DNA of 64,000 nucleotides from Polyangiaceae bacterium (GTDB lineage Bacteria; Myxococcota_A; Polyangia; Polyangiales; Polyangiaceae). Under the pieces are notes generated by a model. That model saw only the letters and a program-made list of their open reading frames with translations, was not told where the DNA came from and did not search any database. Every line of letters begins with the position of its first letter. Position 1 is the first letter of the stretch. The position numbers and the translations under genes were made by a program. The DNA is taken from assembly GCA_020846005.1 (NCBI GenBank), contig JADLEQ010000048.1, positions 62,001-126,000 on the forward strand, read 5' to 3'. This document shows, piece after piece, positions 7,244 to 15,216 of the stretch.

Positions 7244-9644
7244 CACCACCTGGATCGGCCGGGATCTCCCGCGGCCAGACGCCGCCGACAAAGTCGCCGG
7301 GCGCGCCGCCTACATCCACGACCTCTCCCGGCCCGGGATGCTGTGGGGCAAGGTCAAGTTCAGCGAGCACGCGAGCGCGCGCATCGTGCACATCGACACC
7401 TCCCGCGCGCGGCGCCTCCCGGGCGTGCGCGCGGTGATCACCGGCGACGACACCCCCGAGATCCGCATCGGCTTCTTGCGCGACAACGTGGCGCTCAAGC
7501 GCGGGCGCGTCCGCCAGCAGCGCGACGAGATCGCGGCCGTCGCGGCCATCGACCCGGACGTCGCCGCCGAGGCGATCGAGCTCATCCGGGTGGAGTACGA
7601 GCCGCTCCCCGCGGTGTTCGATCCGGAGCAGGCGCTGCACCCCGACGCGCCGCTCGTGCACGACCGGGACGCGAGCGGGCGCCCGGTGACCTCGAACCTG
7701 CTCCCGGTGAGCGTCCGGCACGTCTCCGGCGACCTGGCCGCGGGGGAGCGCGCCGCGCGCTACGTCGCGGAGGGCGAGTTCTCGACGCCGCTCATCCAGC
7801 AGTCGTGCCTCGGCACGGCCGGCTGCATCGCGGAGTTCGACCTGCGCGGCAACCTGACCCTGTGGGCGAAGACCCAGATCCCGTTCCTCGCCCAGCGGGA
7901 CTTCGTGAAGGCGCTCGAGGCGATGGGGCTCGAGGGGCGCAACGCGCGCGTCATCGTGCCGGCGCTCGGCGGTGCCTTCGGTACTGGGCTCGACACCCAT
8001 TGCTACGAGTACATCGCGATGCTGCTCGCCCACCGGACGGGGCGGCCGGTGAAGATGCTGTACACGCGCGAGGAGGAGTTCGCGTTCCTCTCTCCGCGGC
8101 AGAGCGCCCGGACGCGCATCGTCCAGGGCTGCGACGCCGAGGGGCGGCTCACCTTCCGCCGCATCGACGTGCTGCAGGACAACGGCGCGTACACCTCATG
8201 GGGCGCGACCTATCCCACGGTGATGCTGATCCCGGCGACCTCGCTCTACAAGGTCGCGAACGTGTGGTTCGACGCGCGCATCGTCTACACGAACAACACC
8301 TACGCCCAGGCGATGCGCGGCTACGGCAACCCCGAGGTCACCTGGCCCATCGAGCGCACGCTCGACGACCTCGCCCGCCAGGCCGGCATCGATCCGCTCG
8401 AGCTCCGGCTGCGCAACGTCAACGAGCCCGGCGAGACGACGCCGATGGGCCTGGAGGTGACGACCTGTGGCCTGCGCGAGTGCTTCGACTTCGCGCGCGA
8501 GAAGCTCGACTGGGCGAAGAAGCGTGGACAGCAGCGCGGCGCGCGCCGCGGCGTGGGCGTGGCGGCGCTCGTGCACGTGGGCGGCTCCGGCCGGATCTAC
8601 CGATCCGACGGCGGAGGCGTCATCCTCAAGCTCGACGACTTCGGCAACGTGAACGTCTCGTATGGCGGAGTCGAGATGGGCCAGGGGCTCCACGCCGCGC
8701 TCACCTCCGCGGTCGCGGAGGCGCTCGGCGTGACCCCGGAGCGCGTGCACGTGAACCCGACGGACACCGCGACCTGCCCTTGGGACGTGGGGACTCACGC
8801 GAGCCGGGGCGCGTTCATCGCGTGCAACGCCGCGATCCGCGCGGCGGCCAAGGCGCGCACGAAGCTCTTCGCCCTCGCGGCGGAGCTCTTCGCGCCCGAG
8901 GTGGCGCGCAACCTCGAGGCGCACCAGCGGCGCAACCCGGGCTACGAACCGCCGAACTTCGACGTGGGCGCCGCGTGCGCGGCCGGGCGCTTCCAGCTGG
9001 CTTCCGGCGTCGTGACCCTCGAGGGCGCGCCGGCTGAGCCGTGGCTGCGCCTCGAGCTCGCGCGCCTGCTGCGCGCGGGCCACTTCCGCGGCGTCGCGGG
9101 CCAGATGATCGTCGAGGAGGCGTTCTACGAGCCGCCGAGCACGCTGCCCGACTGGTCGGAGGGCGTCGGCAACATGAGCGCCTGCTACGCCTACGGAGTC
9201 CAGGGCTTCGAGGTGGAGGTGGACGACGAGACGGGCGAGGTGACCATCCTGCACGCCGTCTCGGCGCACGACGTGGGGCGCGTGCTCCACCCGCAGGCGC
9301 TCCGCGGCCAGGTCCAGGGTGGCCTCGCGCAGGGGATCGGGTACGCCCTCTACGAGGAGGTGCGCACCCACGAGGGCCGCGTGCTGAACCCGAGCTTCAC
9401 CGACTACAAGATCCCGACCGCTCACGAGCTGGCGTTCCCCGTCGACGTGCACTTCGTCGAGACGGACGACCCCGCGGGGCCCTTCGGCGCCAAGGGCGTG
9501 GGCGAGCCGGGCCTCGTGCCCACGGCCCCGGCGCTCGCCAGCGCGATCGAGGACGCCGTGGGAGTGCGCATCGCCGACCTACCGATGACCCAGGAGAAGA
9601 TCGTGCGGGCGCTCCGCGAGCAGCGGGCGCCGCGCGGGAGCTGA
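7236..9644 (+). CDS. Molybdenum hydroxylase large (Mo-cofactor) subunit (CoxL-like)
   Basis: An 802-residue molybdopterin-binding subunit of the xanthine dehydrogenase family, which hydroxylates a carbon (usually of a heterocycle or aldehyde) with water-derived oxygen. Seen: the N-terminal DAADKVAGRAAYIHD, the Mo-site motifs GGAFGTGLD near residue 248 and AMRGYGNPE near 350, GGVEMGQGLH near 475, and the C-terminal GAKGVGEPG, whose Glu near 757 is the universal catalytic base. CO dehydrogenase's VAYRCSFR loop is absent, so it is not a CO dehydrogenase. The GTG start at 7236 is preceded by GGGAGG. The three subunits run in the order M-S-L. Substrate unknown. Confidence 0.93.
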   Translation: MRDTTWIGRDLPRPDAADKVAGRAAYIHDLSRPGMLWGKVKFSEHASARIVHIDTSRARRLPGVRAVITGDDTPEIRIGFLRDNVALKRGRVRQQRDEIAAVAAIDPDVAAEAIELIRVEYEPLPAVFDPEQALHPDAPLVHDRDASGRPVTSNLLPVSVRHVSGDLAAGERAARYVAEGEFSTPLIQQSCLGTAGCIAEFDLRGNLTLWAKTQIPFLAQRDFVKALEAMGLEGRNARVIVPALGGAFGTGLDTHCYEYIAMLLAHRTGRPVKMLYTREEEFAFLSPRQSARTRIVQGCDAEGRLTFRRIDVLQDNGAYTSWGATYPTVMLIPATSLYKVANVWFDARIVYTNNTYAQAMRGYGNPEVTWPIERTLDDLARQAGIDPLELRLRNVNEPGETTPMGLEVTTCGLRECFDFAREKLDWAKKRGQQRGARRGVGVAALVHVGGSGRIYRSDGGGVILKLDDFGNVNVSYGGVEMGQGLHAALTSAVAEALGVTPERVHVNPTDTATCPWDVGTHASRGAFIACNAAIRAAAKARTKLFALAAELFAPEVARNLEAHQRRNPGYEPPNFDVGAACAAGRFQLASGVVTLEGAPAEPWLRLELARLLRAGHFRGVAGQMIVEEAFYEPPSTLPDWSEGVGNMSACYAYGVQGFEVEVDDETGEVTILHAVSAHDVGRVLHPQALRGQVQGGLAQGIGYALYEEVRTHEGRVLNPSFTDYKIPTAHELAFPVDVHFVETDDPAGPFGAKGVGEPGLVPTAPALASAIEDAVGVRIADLPMTQEKIVRALREQRAPRGS

Positions 9645-9647
9645 AGC

Positions 9648-10838
9648 ATGCTGGAGAAGTCGTTCGTCCCCTACGGTGCCTACTGGTCGTCCCCGTTCTG
9701 CCGCTGGCAGGGCGCGCTCGCGAGCTCGCACGCGCTCGAGCTGGCGGGGGAGGTCGCGCGCGCCGCGCTCGAGCGGCGGCAGATCGATCCGCGCTCGCTC
9801 GACGCGCTGGTCCTCGGGATGACGGTCCCGCAACGCTCGAGCTTCTACGGGGCGCCGTGGCTCGCGGGGCTGCTCGGCGCGCCGGGGATCACCGGACCGA
9901 CGGTCGCCCAGGCCTGCGCGACCAGCGCGCGCGCCCTCGCGACCGCGGCCGCCGAGGTCGAGCTCGCCGGGGCCGCCTCGGTGCTGGTCGTGGCCTGTGA
10001 TCGCACGAGCAACGGCCCCCACGTCTACTACCCGCAGCCCGGCGCCCCGGGCGGCACGGGCGCCGCCGAGGACTGGGTGCCGGACGCCTTCCAGCGGGAC
10101 CCGTGGGCGAAGAACGCGATGATCCAGACGGCCGAGAACGTCGCCCGCGAGGCGGGCTTCGGCCGGGAGGAGCAGGACGCCGTGGCGCTGCTGCGGAGCG
10201 AGCAGTACCGCGCCGCGCTCGCCGACGATCGCGCCTTCCAGCGGCGGTACCTGGAGCCCGTATCCCTCCGGCGCGGGAAGAGGGAGCCGGTGGTCGTCGC
10301 CGAGGACGAGGGGGTCCACCCGACGACGCGCGAAGGCCTCGCCCGGCTCCAGCCCGTGCTCGAGGGCGGGACGGTCACCTTCGGCGCGCAGACGCACCCC
10401 GCGGACGGCAACGCGGGCCTCATCGTCGCGAACCGGGAGCGCGCGCGGGAGCTCTCGCGGGACGCGGCGATCGAGGTGCGCGTGGTCGCCTTCGGCTCCG
10501 CGCGCGTGGAGAAGGGCTACATGCCCAAGGCGGTCGTGCCGGCGGCGCGCGCCGCGCTCGCCCAGGCCGGGATCGCGATCGGCGACTGCAAGGCGATCAA
10601 GACCCACAACCCCTTCGCGGTGAACGACCTCTACTTCTGCCGTGAGCTCGGCCTCCCGCTCGACGCCATCAACCACTATGGCTCCCCGCTCGTCTACGGC
10701 CACCCCCAGGGCCCGACGGGCGTGCGCCTCACCCTCGAGCTCATCGAGCAGCTCGCGATCTCCGGCGGCGGCTACGGCCTCTTCAGCGGCTGCGCCGCCG
10801 GAGACACCGCGATGGCGCTCGTCGTCCGCGTAGGGTGA
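9648..10838 (+). CDS. Thiolase-family acetyl-CoA acyltransferase
   Basis: A 396-residue thiolase. The acylated nucleophile is Cys90 in AQACATSA. The second active-site Cys lies near 384 in FSGCAAGDT. The histidine motifs are THNPFAVND near 313 (replacing the common NEAFA) and YGHPQGPTG near 353. It would cleave a 3-oxoacyl-CoA with CoA as the last step of the operon's route. The ATG is 3 nt after the Mo-subunit stop. The divergent HNPF box and the aromatic-rich N-terminus put it outside the ordinary FadA/PhaA group, so the substrate may be branched or functionalised. It closes the operon; a hairpin follows at 10851. Confidence 0.9.
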   Translation: MLEKSFVPYGAYWSSPFCRWQGALASSHALELAGEVARAALERRQIDPRSLDALVLGMTVPQRSSFYGAPWLAGLLGAPGITGPTVAQACATSARALATAAAEVELAGAASVLVVACDRTSNGPHVYYPQPGAPGGTGAAEDWVPDAFQRDPWAKNAMIQTAENVAREAGFGREEQDAVALLRSEQYRAALADDRAFQRRYLEPVSLRRGKREPVVVAEDEGVHPTTREGLARLQPVLEGGTVTFGAQTHPADGNAGLIVANRERARELSRDAAIEVRVVAFGSARVEKGYMPKAVVPAARAALAQAGIAIGDCKAIKTHNPFAVNDLYFCRELGLPLDAINHYGSPLVYGHPQGPTGVRLTLELIEQLAISGGGYGLFSGCAAGDTAMALVVRVG

Positions 10839-10850
10839 GGGAGGGCGGGG

Positions 10851-10874
10851 CGCGCGGAGCGGACCGACCGCGCG
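10851..10874 (+). terminator. Stem-loop after thiolase
   Basis: A perfect 7-bp GC stem (CGCGCGG/CCGCGCG) with a 10-nt loop, 12 nt after the thiolase stop and before the 3' end of the convergent small gene. There is no T-run, so it is only a possible termination or 3'-end-protecting structure. Confidence 0.4.
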
Positions 10875-10889
10875 TGCTGACCGAGCCTC

Positions 10890-11195
10890 CTACTGCTTGG
10901 GAGGCAGGACCTCTTGCGCAGGGGACCACTCGCTGCCGTCGTTGCCCCACGGGAGGTTGACGAGCAACCACGGCGCCTGGTCGTCCCACGCTTCGCGCAG
11001 CCCTCTCACTGCGCGAAAGAAGTCTCCAGTCTCGCTGCCGCCGCCCGTGTGCGTGGCCATGATCATGACCTTGACGGACGCCCTCACGGCCGCCAGCTTG
11101 GACGCGTCGTCGAGCACCATCGTCAAGCTCCGGTTCGGGGATCCACTCTTCCCCCACTCGCACTCGAGCCCCAGCTTCATTTCGGACTTCTCCAC
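10890..11195 (-). CDS. Hypothetical protein, possibly truncated
   Basis: A 101-residue ORF with balanced amino-acid composition (few Arg/Pro runs), unlike the shadow frames around it, and with slightly lower GC than its neighbours. It begins VEKSEMKLGLECEWGKSG and ends with SPAQEVLPPKQ. An internal ATG at 11180 is another possible start. The LECEWG strand followed by hydrophobic VKVMIMATH and WLLVNLPW reads like the core of an alpha/beta domain, vaguely like a nuclease-fold half. I do not recognise the family. The abrupt start without a good ribosome site suggests it may be the C-terminal remnant of a longer gene. Confidence 0.55.
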   Translation of the reverse strand: MEKSEMKLGLECEWGKSGSPNRSLTMVLDDASKLAAVRASVKVMIMATHTGGGSETGDFFRAVRGLREAWDDQAPWLLVNLPWGNDGSEWSPAQEVLPPKQ

Positions 11196-11433
11196 TCGAG
11201 GGAGGTCGTCGCGGCGGCGCGAGCGGCGATCGAGCGGTGATCGAGCGGCGGAGCTGGTCCGCGAGCTGGTCGAGGGGCGAGGTGTACGGACAAACGTGAG
11301 ACGAGGGCGTCGCGCGACTCCCGCGGCGCGCGAAGGTGCGCCGCCGGCGGAGTACGACCGGCGCCTCGGACGTTCAACCTGGCCCGGACGGGAGAGGTCC
11401 GAGGGCCGGCGGGCGAGCCAGACCGCGAGGGCC

Positions 11434-11763
11434 TCAGCGGCGGAGCGCGGCCCGAGCCCGCTCGCAGTTGGCGTCTCCGGGCTGGACGCGCCGGCACGGG
11501 TGCGGGCGCTGCGCGTAGATCGTGCACCGCACGCGGGAGAAGAGCGCGCCCGAGAGCGCGAGGCAGCGACCGTCGCGCGCCACGCGCAGGTGCGGGACGC
11601 CGTCGCCGTCGAACGTCACGAGCTTGCGCAGCAGGTCCTTGCGCCGCAGGATCGCCGCGTCGCGCTCGATCTCCACCCAGAAGTGGAACTCCTCGGCGCG
11701 GTTCTCGGGCGGGTTCACGCAGCACGCGCCGCAGCGGCCGCAGTCGTACGTGGTCGAGGTCAT
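11434..11763 (-). CDS. YkgJ-family cysteine cluster protein
   Basis: A 109-residue protein of the YkgJ/UPF0153 family (putative zinc- or iron-sulfur-chelating domain). The N-terminal cluster YDCGRCGACCVNPP is the family signature. Later cysteines are in GRCLAL, RCTIY, HPCRRVQPG and NCERA, giving the usual eight-Cys set. The ATG at 11763 (MTSTTYDCG) is chosen over the in-frame start at 11814 because family members begin just before the first Cys; the longer start adds an Arg/Pro-rich stretch with no support. Biochemical role not established. It stands alone between two poorly coding stretches. Confidence 0.82.
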   Translation of the reverse strand: MTSTTYDCGRCGACCVNPPENRAEEFHFWVEIERDAAILRRKDLLRKLVTFDGDGVPHLRVARDGRCLALSGALFSRVRCTIYAQRPHPCRRVQPGDANCERARAALRR

Positions 11764-12005
11764 CCTGCTCGAGATCGCGCGCGGCTCCTCTACCCGCGGC
11801 GTCGCCGGGCGCAATCACCCGCCCGGGGCGCGCCGGCTCGCGGGCAGGGTCGCGGAGGCGGTCCGCGAGCTGGACGCCGTCGGGGTGGCGGCGACGGAAC
11901 CGCGGCAACCCAGCCGGGGGAGCGATCCTCCGGGTCGAGTCGCCGCTCCGCCTCGGGCCGGTCGCGGGTCGACCGCCGGCTCGGGGCGGCGCTCCTCAGA
12001 GCACG

Positions 12006-12475
12006 ATGCGAAGCTTGAAACGCAAGCTCGCGCGCCGCGGCGGCGTCACGGGGGGGAGAGTCTCGACGAGCTCGTCGACGGCCTCGAGGTCCGACTGGAG
12101 GACGCCAAGGACCTCAAGTCGGCCAGCGACTGGTTTCACGACCGAGTCGTCCGTCACCCCGAATTCGTCGCAGCGAGCCAGGTCTCGCAGCGCGAGCGGC
12201 TCACGCTCGTGGTGGAGAAGGTCGCGGAGCGGATGGGCAAAGACCTGAGCCGCGCCGAGTCGGTCGTGTTGCCCATCGAGCGCAAGCGGATGTGGCACGG
12301 CTTCGCCTCGTGGTCGCCGGAGCAGTGCTCGTTCTTCCACTTCGAGGCGCTGGACATGGGCCTGGCAGTCTTCTCCCCTGCGCTGAGCGACCGGAAGACG
12401 CACTTCATCCGCTGCTCCATGGTGGAGCTCGCCGGCGGAGTGATCCCCGGCGCCGTCGCCCGCGGCGAGGCCGGA
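12006..12475 (+). pseudogene. Frameshifted gene of unknown function
   Basis: From ATG 12006 the frame reads MRSLKRKLARRGGVTGG up to a run of seven G (12050-12056). From there a different + frame gives convincing protein: ESLDELVDGLEVRLEDAK, then DWFHDRVVRHPEF, MWHGFASWSPEQCSFFHFE and DRKTHFIRCSMVELAGG. That frame has no ATG, GTG or TTG at its own beginning. Eight G instead of seven would join both parts into one reading frame. After about 12475 the frame turns Pro/Arg-rich and runs into the aldolase gene, so the true C-terminus is also lost. It could be a sequencing error, a real pseudogene, or slippage. Family not recognised. Confidence 0.55.
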
Positions 12476-12680
12476 GGGCCCGAACGAGAGGCGCCCCGCC
12501 GCGCGGCGCGCCCCCCGCCCCCGGCGGCCCGTCCTCGGCCGGCGGGCTCCGCTCCGCGGCAGAGCCGTTGCTCGCGGCGCGGTCCTCTCCTAGCCTGGCT
12601 CCCCCTGCGACCTGCCCGGGCGCCCCGCGAGGCGCCTCCGGCTGGCCGCGAGCGCTACGAGGACGTGAAGGAGTCGGCCC

Positions 12681-13598
12681 ATGGTGTTCACGGATCGAGT
12701 GAAGGAGATCCTCTCCTGGTATGGATCGGACAACCCGGGCACGCGCGAGAAGCTCGCGCGGCTGCTCACGACCGGCACGCTCGCGGGGACGGGGCGGCTC
12801 GTGATCCTGCCGGTGGACCAGGGCTTCGAGCACGGCCCGGCGCGCTCCTTCGCCGAGAACCCTGACGCTCACGATCCCGCGTACCACTTCCGGTTGGCGA
12901 TCGAGGCGGGGTGCAACGCCTACGCCGCGCCGCTCGGGTTCCTCGAGGCAGGCGCCGCGGAGTTCGCCGGCCAGCTCCCGCTCATCCTCAAGCTGAACAA
13001 CTCCGACTCGCTGTCCGAGGTCGAGCCCTGCTCCGCCCTCACCGCCAGCGTGGACGACGCGCTGCGCCTCGGCTGCGTGGGGATCGGGTACACCATCTAC
13101 CCGGGCTCGGGCCAGCGGAACCAGCAGTACCAGGACTTCCGCGACCTCACCCGCGAGGCGAAGGCCAAGGGGCTGGCCGTCATCCTGTGGGCGTACCCGC
13201 GGGGCACCGGCCTGAGCAAAGAGGGCGAGACGGCCATCGACGTGGTGAGCTACGCCGCGCAGATCGCCGCCCAGCTCGGCGCCCACGTCATCAAGATCAA
13301 GCCGCCGACGGCGCACCTCGAGCAGAAGGACGCGCGCAAGGCGTTCGAGAAGGCGGGCATCCCGATCGGGACGCTCGCCGAGCGCGTGCGCTACTGCGTG
13401 AAGGCGGCGTTCGACGGCCGGCGCATCGTGATCTTCTCGGGCGGGCCGGCCAAGAAGGACGACGACGTGCTCGACGAGGTCCGCCAGATCCACGCCGGGG
13501 GCGGCTTCGGTTCCATCGTCGGGAGGAACGCCTTCCAGCGGTCCCGCCCCGAGGGCGTCGCTCTGCTGCGTCGCATCATGGACGTGTACCGGGCCTAG
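12681..13598 (+). CDS. fbaB: Class I fructose-bisphosphate aldolase (archaeal/DhnA type)
   Basis: A 305-residue TIM-barrel aldolase of the FbaB/DhnA family, which cleaves fructose 1,6-bisphosphate to two triose phosphates through a Schiff base. Markers are the N-terminal VILPVDQGFEHGP near residue 41, TIYPGSGQRN near 138, the Lys pair in VIKIKPPT (Lys205/207, one of which forms the imine), and the phosphate-binding IVIFSGGPAKKDDD plus GSIVGRNAFQR at the C-terminus. A GAAGGAG ribosome site precedes the ATG by about 8 nt. It is apparently monocistronic, with 135 nt to the next gene. The metal-free class I enzyme replaces or supplements a class II aldolase elsewhere in the genome. Confidence 0.93.
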   Translation: MVFTDRVKEILSWYGSDNPGTREKLARLLTTGTLAGTGRLVILPVDQGFEHGPARSFAENPDAHDPAYHFRLAIEAGCNAYAAPLGFLEAGAAEFAGQLPLILKLNNSDSLSEVEPCSALTASVDDALRLGCVGIGYTIYPGSGQRNQQYQDFRDLTREAKAKGLAVILWAYPRGTGLSKEGETAIDVVSYAAQIAAQLGAHVIKIKPPTAHLEQKDARKAFEKAGIPIGTLAERVRYCVKAAFDGRRIVIFSGGPAKKDDDVLDEVRQIHAGGGFGSIVGRNAFQRSRPEGVALLRRIMDVYRA

Positions 13599-13733
13599 CC
13601 CCGCGCCGCCTCGGCGGAGCGCGCTTCCCTCCGGGTACGCTGGCCCCCGGTCCCCCGCGACCTCTGGTAGGCTCCAACGCCCGGCCGGCCCCCGCGCGGC
13701 CTGCCGGCACTCCAAGCCGAGGGATTTCACTCC

Positions 13734-15215
13734 ATGCCGATCGCCATCGATTTCGCCAGCGCCGACCCGACCACCGTCTCCGGCGACGTCCTCGCCGTGC
13801 TCGTCCCGGAGGGGCCGCTCGAGAAGCACAAGGTCGTCCAGGCGCTCGACCAGGCGCTCGGCGGTGCCCTCCTCGCCCACGCCAAGACGGCGGAGTTCTC
13901 AGGCAAGGCGGAGCAGCTCCTCGACCTCCCCGTCCTCGGGCGCCTGCCGGTGAAGCGGCTGATCCTCGCAGGCCTGGGCGCGAAGCGCGACGTGCACGAC
14001 GCGCGGATCGCGGCCGTCGTCGCCACGGTGGCGCGCGCGAGCGCGAGCGCCGCGTCGCTCGTCCTCGTCGCGCCCGAGCGCGCCGCCGGCGCCTCGATGC
14101 GGGCGGTCGGTGAGGGGCTCGTGCTCGGCGCGTATCGCTTCACGCGGTACCTCACCGGTGACCGGAGGCCGAAGACCTCGCTCGCGAAGGTGACCGTCGT
14201 CCCGCCGAGCGGCCGCGGCACGGCGGCGGAGCGCAAGGCGCTGGCGCTCGGCGCCGAGATCGGCGAGGCCGTCGGGGTCGCGCGGGACGCGGTGAACGAG
14301 CCGCCGAACGTCGTGAACCCGGAGGCGCTCGCCGAGATCGCGCGCGGCCTGGCGAAGCAGCACGGCTTCAAGCTCACCGTGCTCGACAAGAAGGGCATCG
14401 AGAAGGCCGGGATGAAGCTCCACTACGCGGTCGGGCAGGGCAGCGCCCACGAGCCGCGGTTCATCCACCTCGCGTACGTGCCCAAGCGTGCGAACGCCAA
14501 GCTCGCGTTCGTCGGGAAGGGACTCACCTTCGACTCGGGCGGCCTGTGCATCAAGCCGGCGCCCGGCATGGGTGAGATGAAGGGCGACATGGCGGGCGCC
14601 GCAGCGGTGCTCGGCCTCATGGCGGCGATCGGCGCCGCGCGGCCGAACGTCGAGGTGCACGGCATCGTCGGCGCCGCCGAGAACATGCCGGACGGCGCCG
14701 CGTATCGCCCGGGCGACATCTTCGGCTCGCTCGACGGCAAGACCGTCGAGATCGTGAACACCGACGCCGAGGGGCGCCTCGTCCTCGCGGACGCGCTCAC
14801 CTACGCCGCGCGCCTGGAGCCCGACGCGATCATCGACGCCGCCACCCTCACCGGCGCGTGTGTCATCGCGCTCGGCAAGACCTGCTCGGCCTACTACACG
14901 GCGGACGGCGAGCTCGTGAAGCGCATGGATCGCGCCGCGCTCGCCGCGGGCGAGCAGTTCTGGCGCATGCCGCTGCTCGAGGAGCTGCGCGAGCAGCTCA
15001 AGAGCGACGTGGCGGACCTCAAGCACACCGCCGACCGGTGGGGTGGGTCGATCTCGGCGGCGCTCTTCCTCCGCGAGTTCGTGGGCAAGGTGCCCTGGGT
15101 CCACTGCGACGTGGCCGGCCCGACGCTCGCCGACAAGGCGAAGGGCATCTATCCGAAGGGAGGTACCGGTCATCCCGTGCTCACCTTCCTCCGGCTGGTC
15201 GAGAGCTACGGCTAG
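13734..15215 (+). CDS. pepA: Leucyl aminopeptidase (M17)
   Basis: A 493-residue cytosolic aminopeptidase of family M17, a hexameric di-metal enzyme that removes N-terminal residues from peptides. The C-terminal catalytic domain shows KGLTFDSGG near residue 262 (metal- and substrate-binding Lys and Asp), the diagnostic NTDAEGRL near 342, and GDMAGAAAVLG between them. The N-terminal half is the variable macro-domain-like part. It ends with the usual GTGHPVLTFL segment. The ATG is preceded by GAGGG at about 9 nt. PepA in Escherichia coli also binds DNA; nothing here shows that role. The next coding frame follows almost at once. Confidence 0.95.
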   Translation: MPIAIDFASADPTTVSGDVLAVLVPEGPLEKHKVVQALDQALGGALLAHAKTAEFSGKAEQLLDLPVLGRLPVKRLILAGLGAKRDVHDARIAAVVATVARASASAASLVLVAPERAAGASMRAVGEGLVLGAYRFTRYLTGDRRPKTSLAKVTVVPPSGRGTAAERKALALGAEIGEAVGVARDAVNEPPNVVNPEALAEIARGLAKQHGFKLTVLDKKGIEKAGMKLHYAVGQGSAHEPRFIHLAYVPKRANAKLAFVGKGLTFDSGGLCIKPAPGMGEMKGDMAGAAAVLGLMAAIGAARPNVEVHGIVGAAENMPDGAAYRPGDIFGSLDGKTVEIVNTDAEGRLVLADALTYAARLEPDAIIDAATLTGACVIALGKTCSAYYTADGELVKRMDRAALAAGEQFWRMPLLEELREQLKSDVADLKHTADRWGGSISAALFLREFVGKVPWVHCDVAGPTLADKAKGIYPKGGTGHPVLTFLRLVESYG

Positions 15216-15216
15216 G

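Noticed and set aside
5877-9644. Aerobic CO dehydrogenase (CoxMSL)
   Set aside because: The subunit order fits, but the large subunit lacks the CO-dehydrogenase active-site loop VAYRCSFR; it is a generic xanthine-dehydrogenase-family hydroxylase.
11996-12403. Minus-strand ORF of 135 codons opposite the frameshifted gene
   Set aside because: Its composition is that of a shadow; the + strand frame has natural residue use and high GC at third positions.
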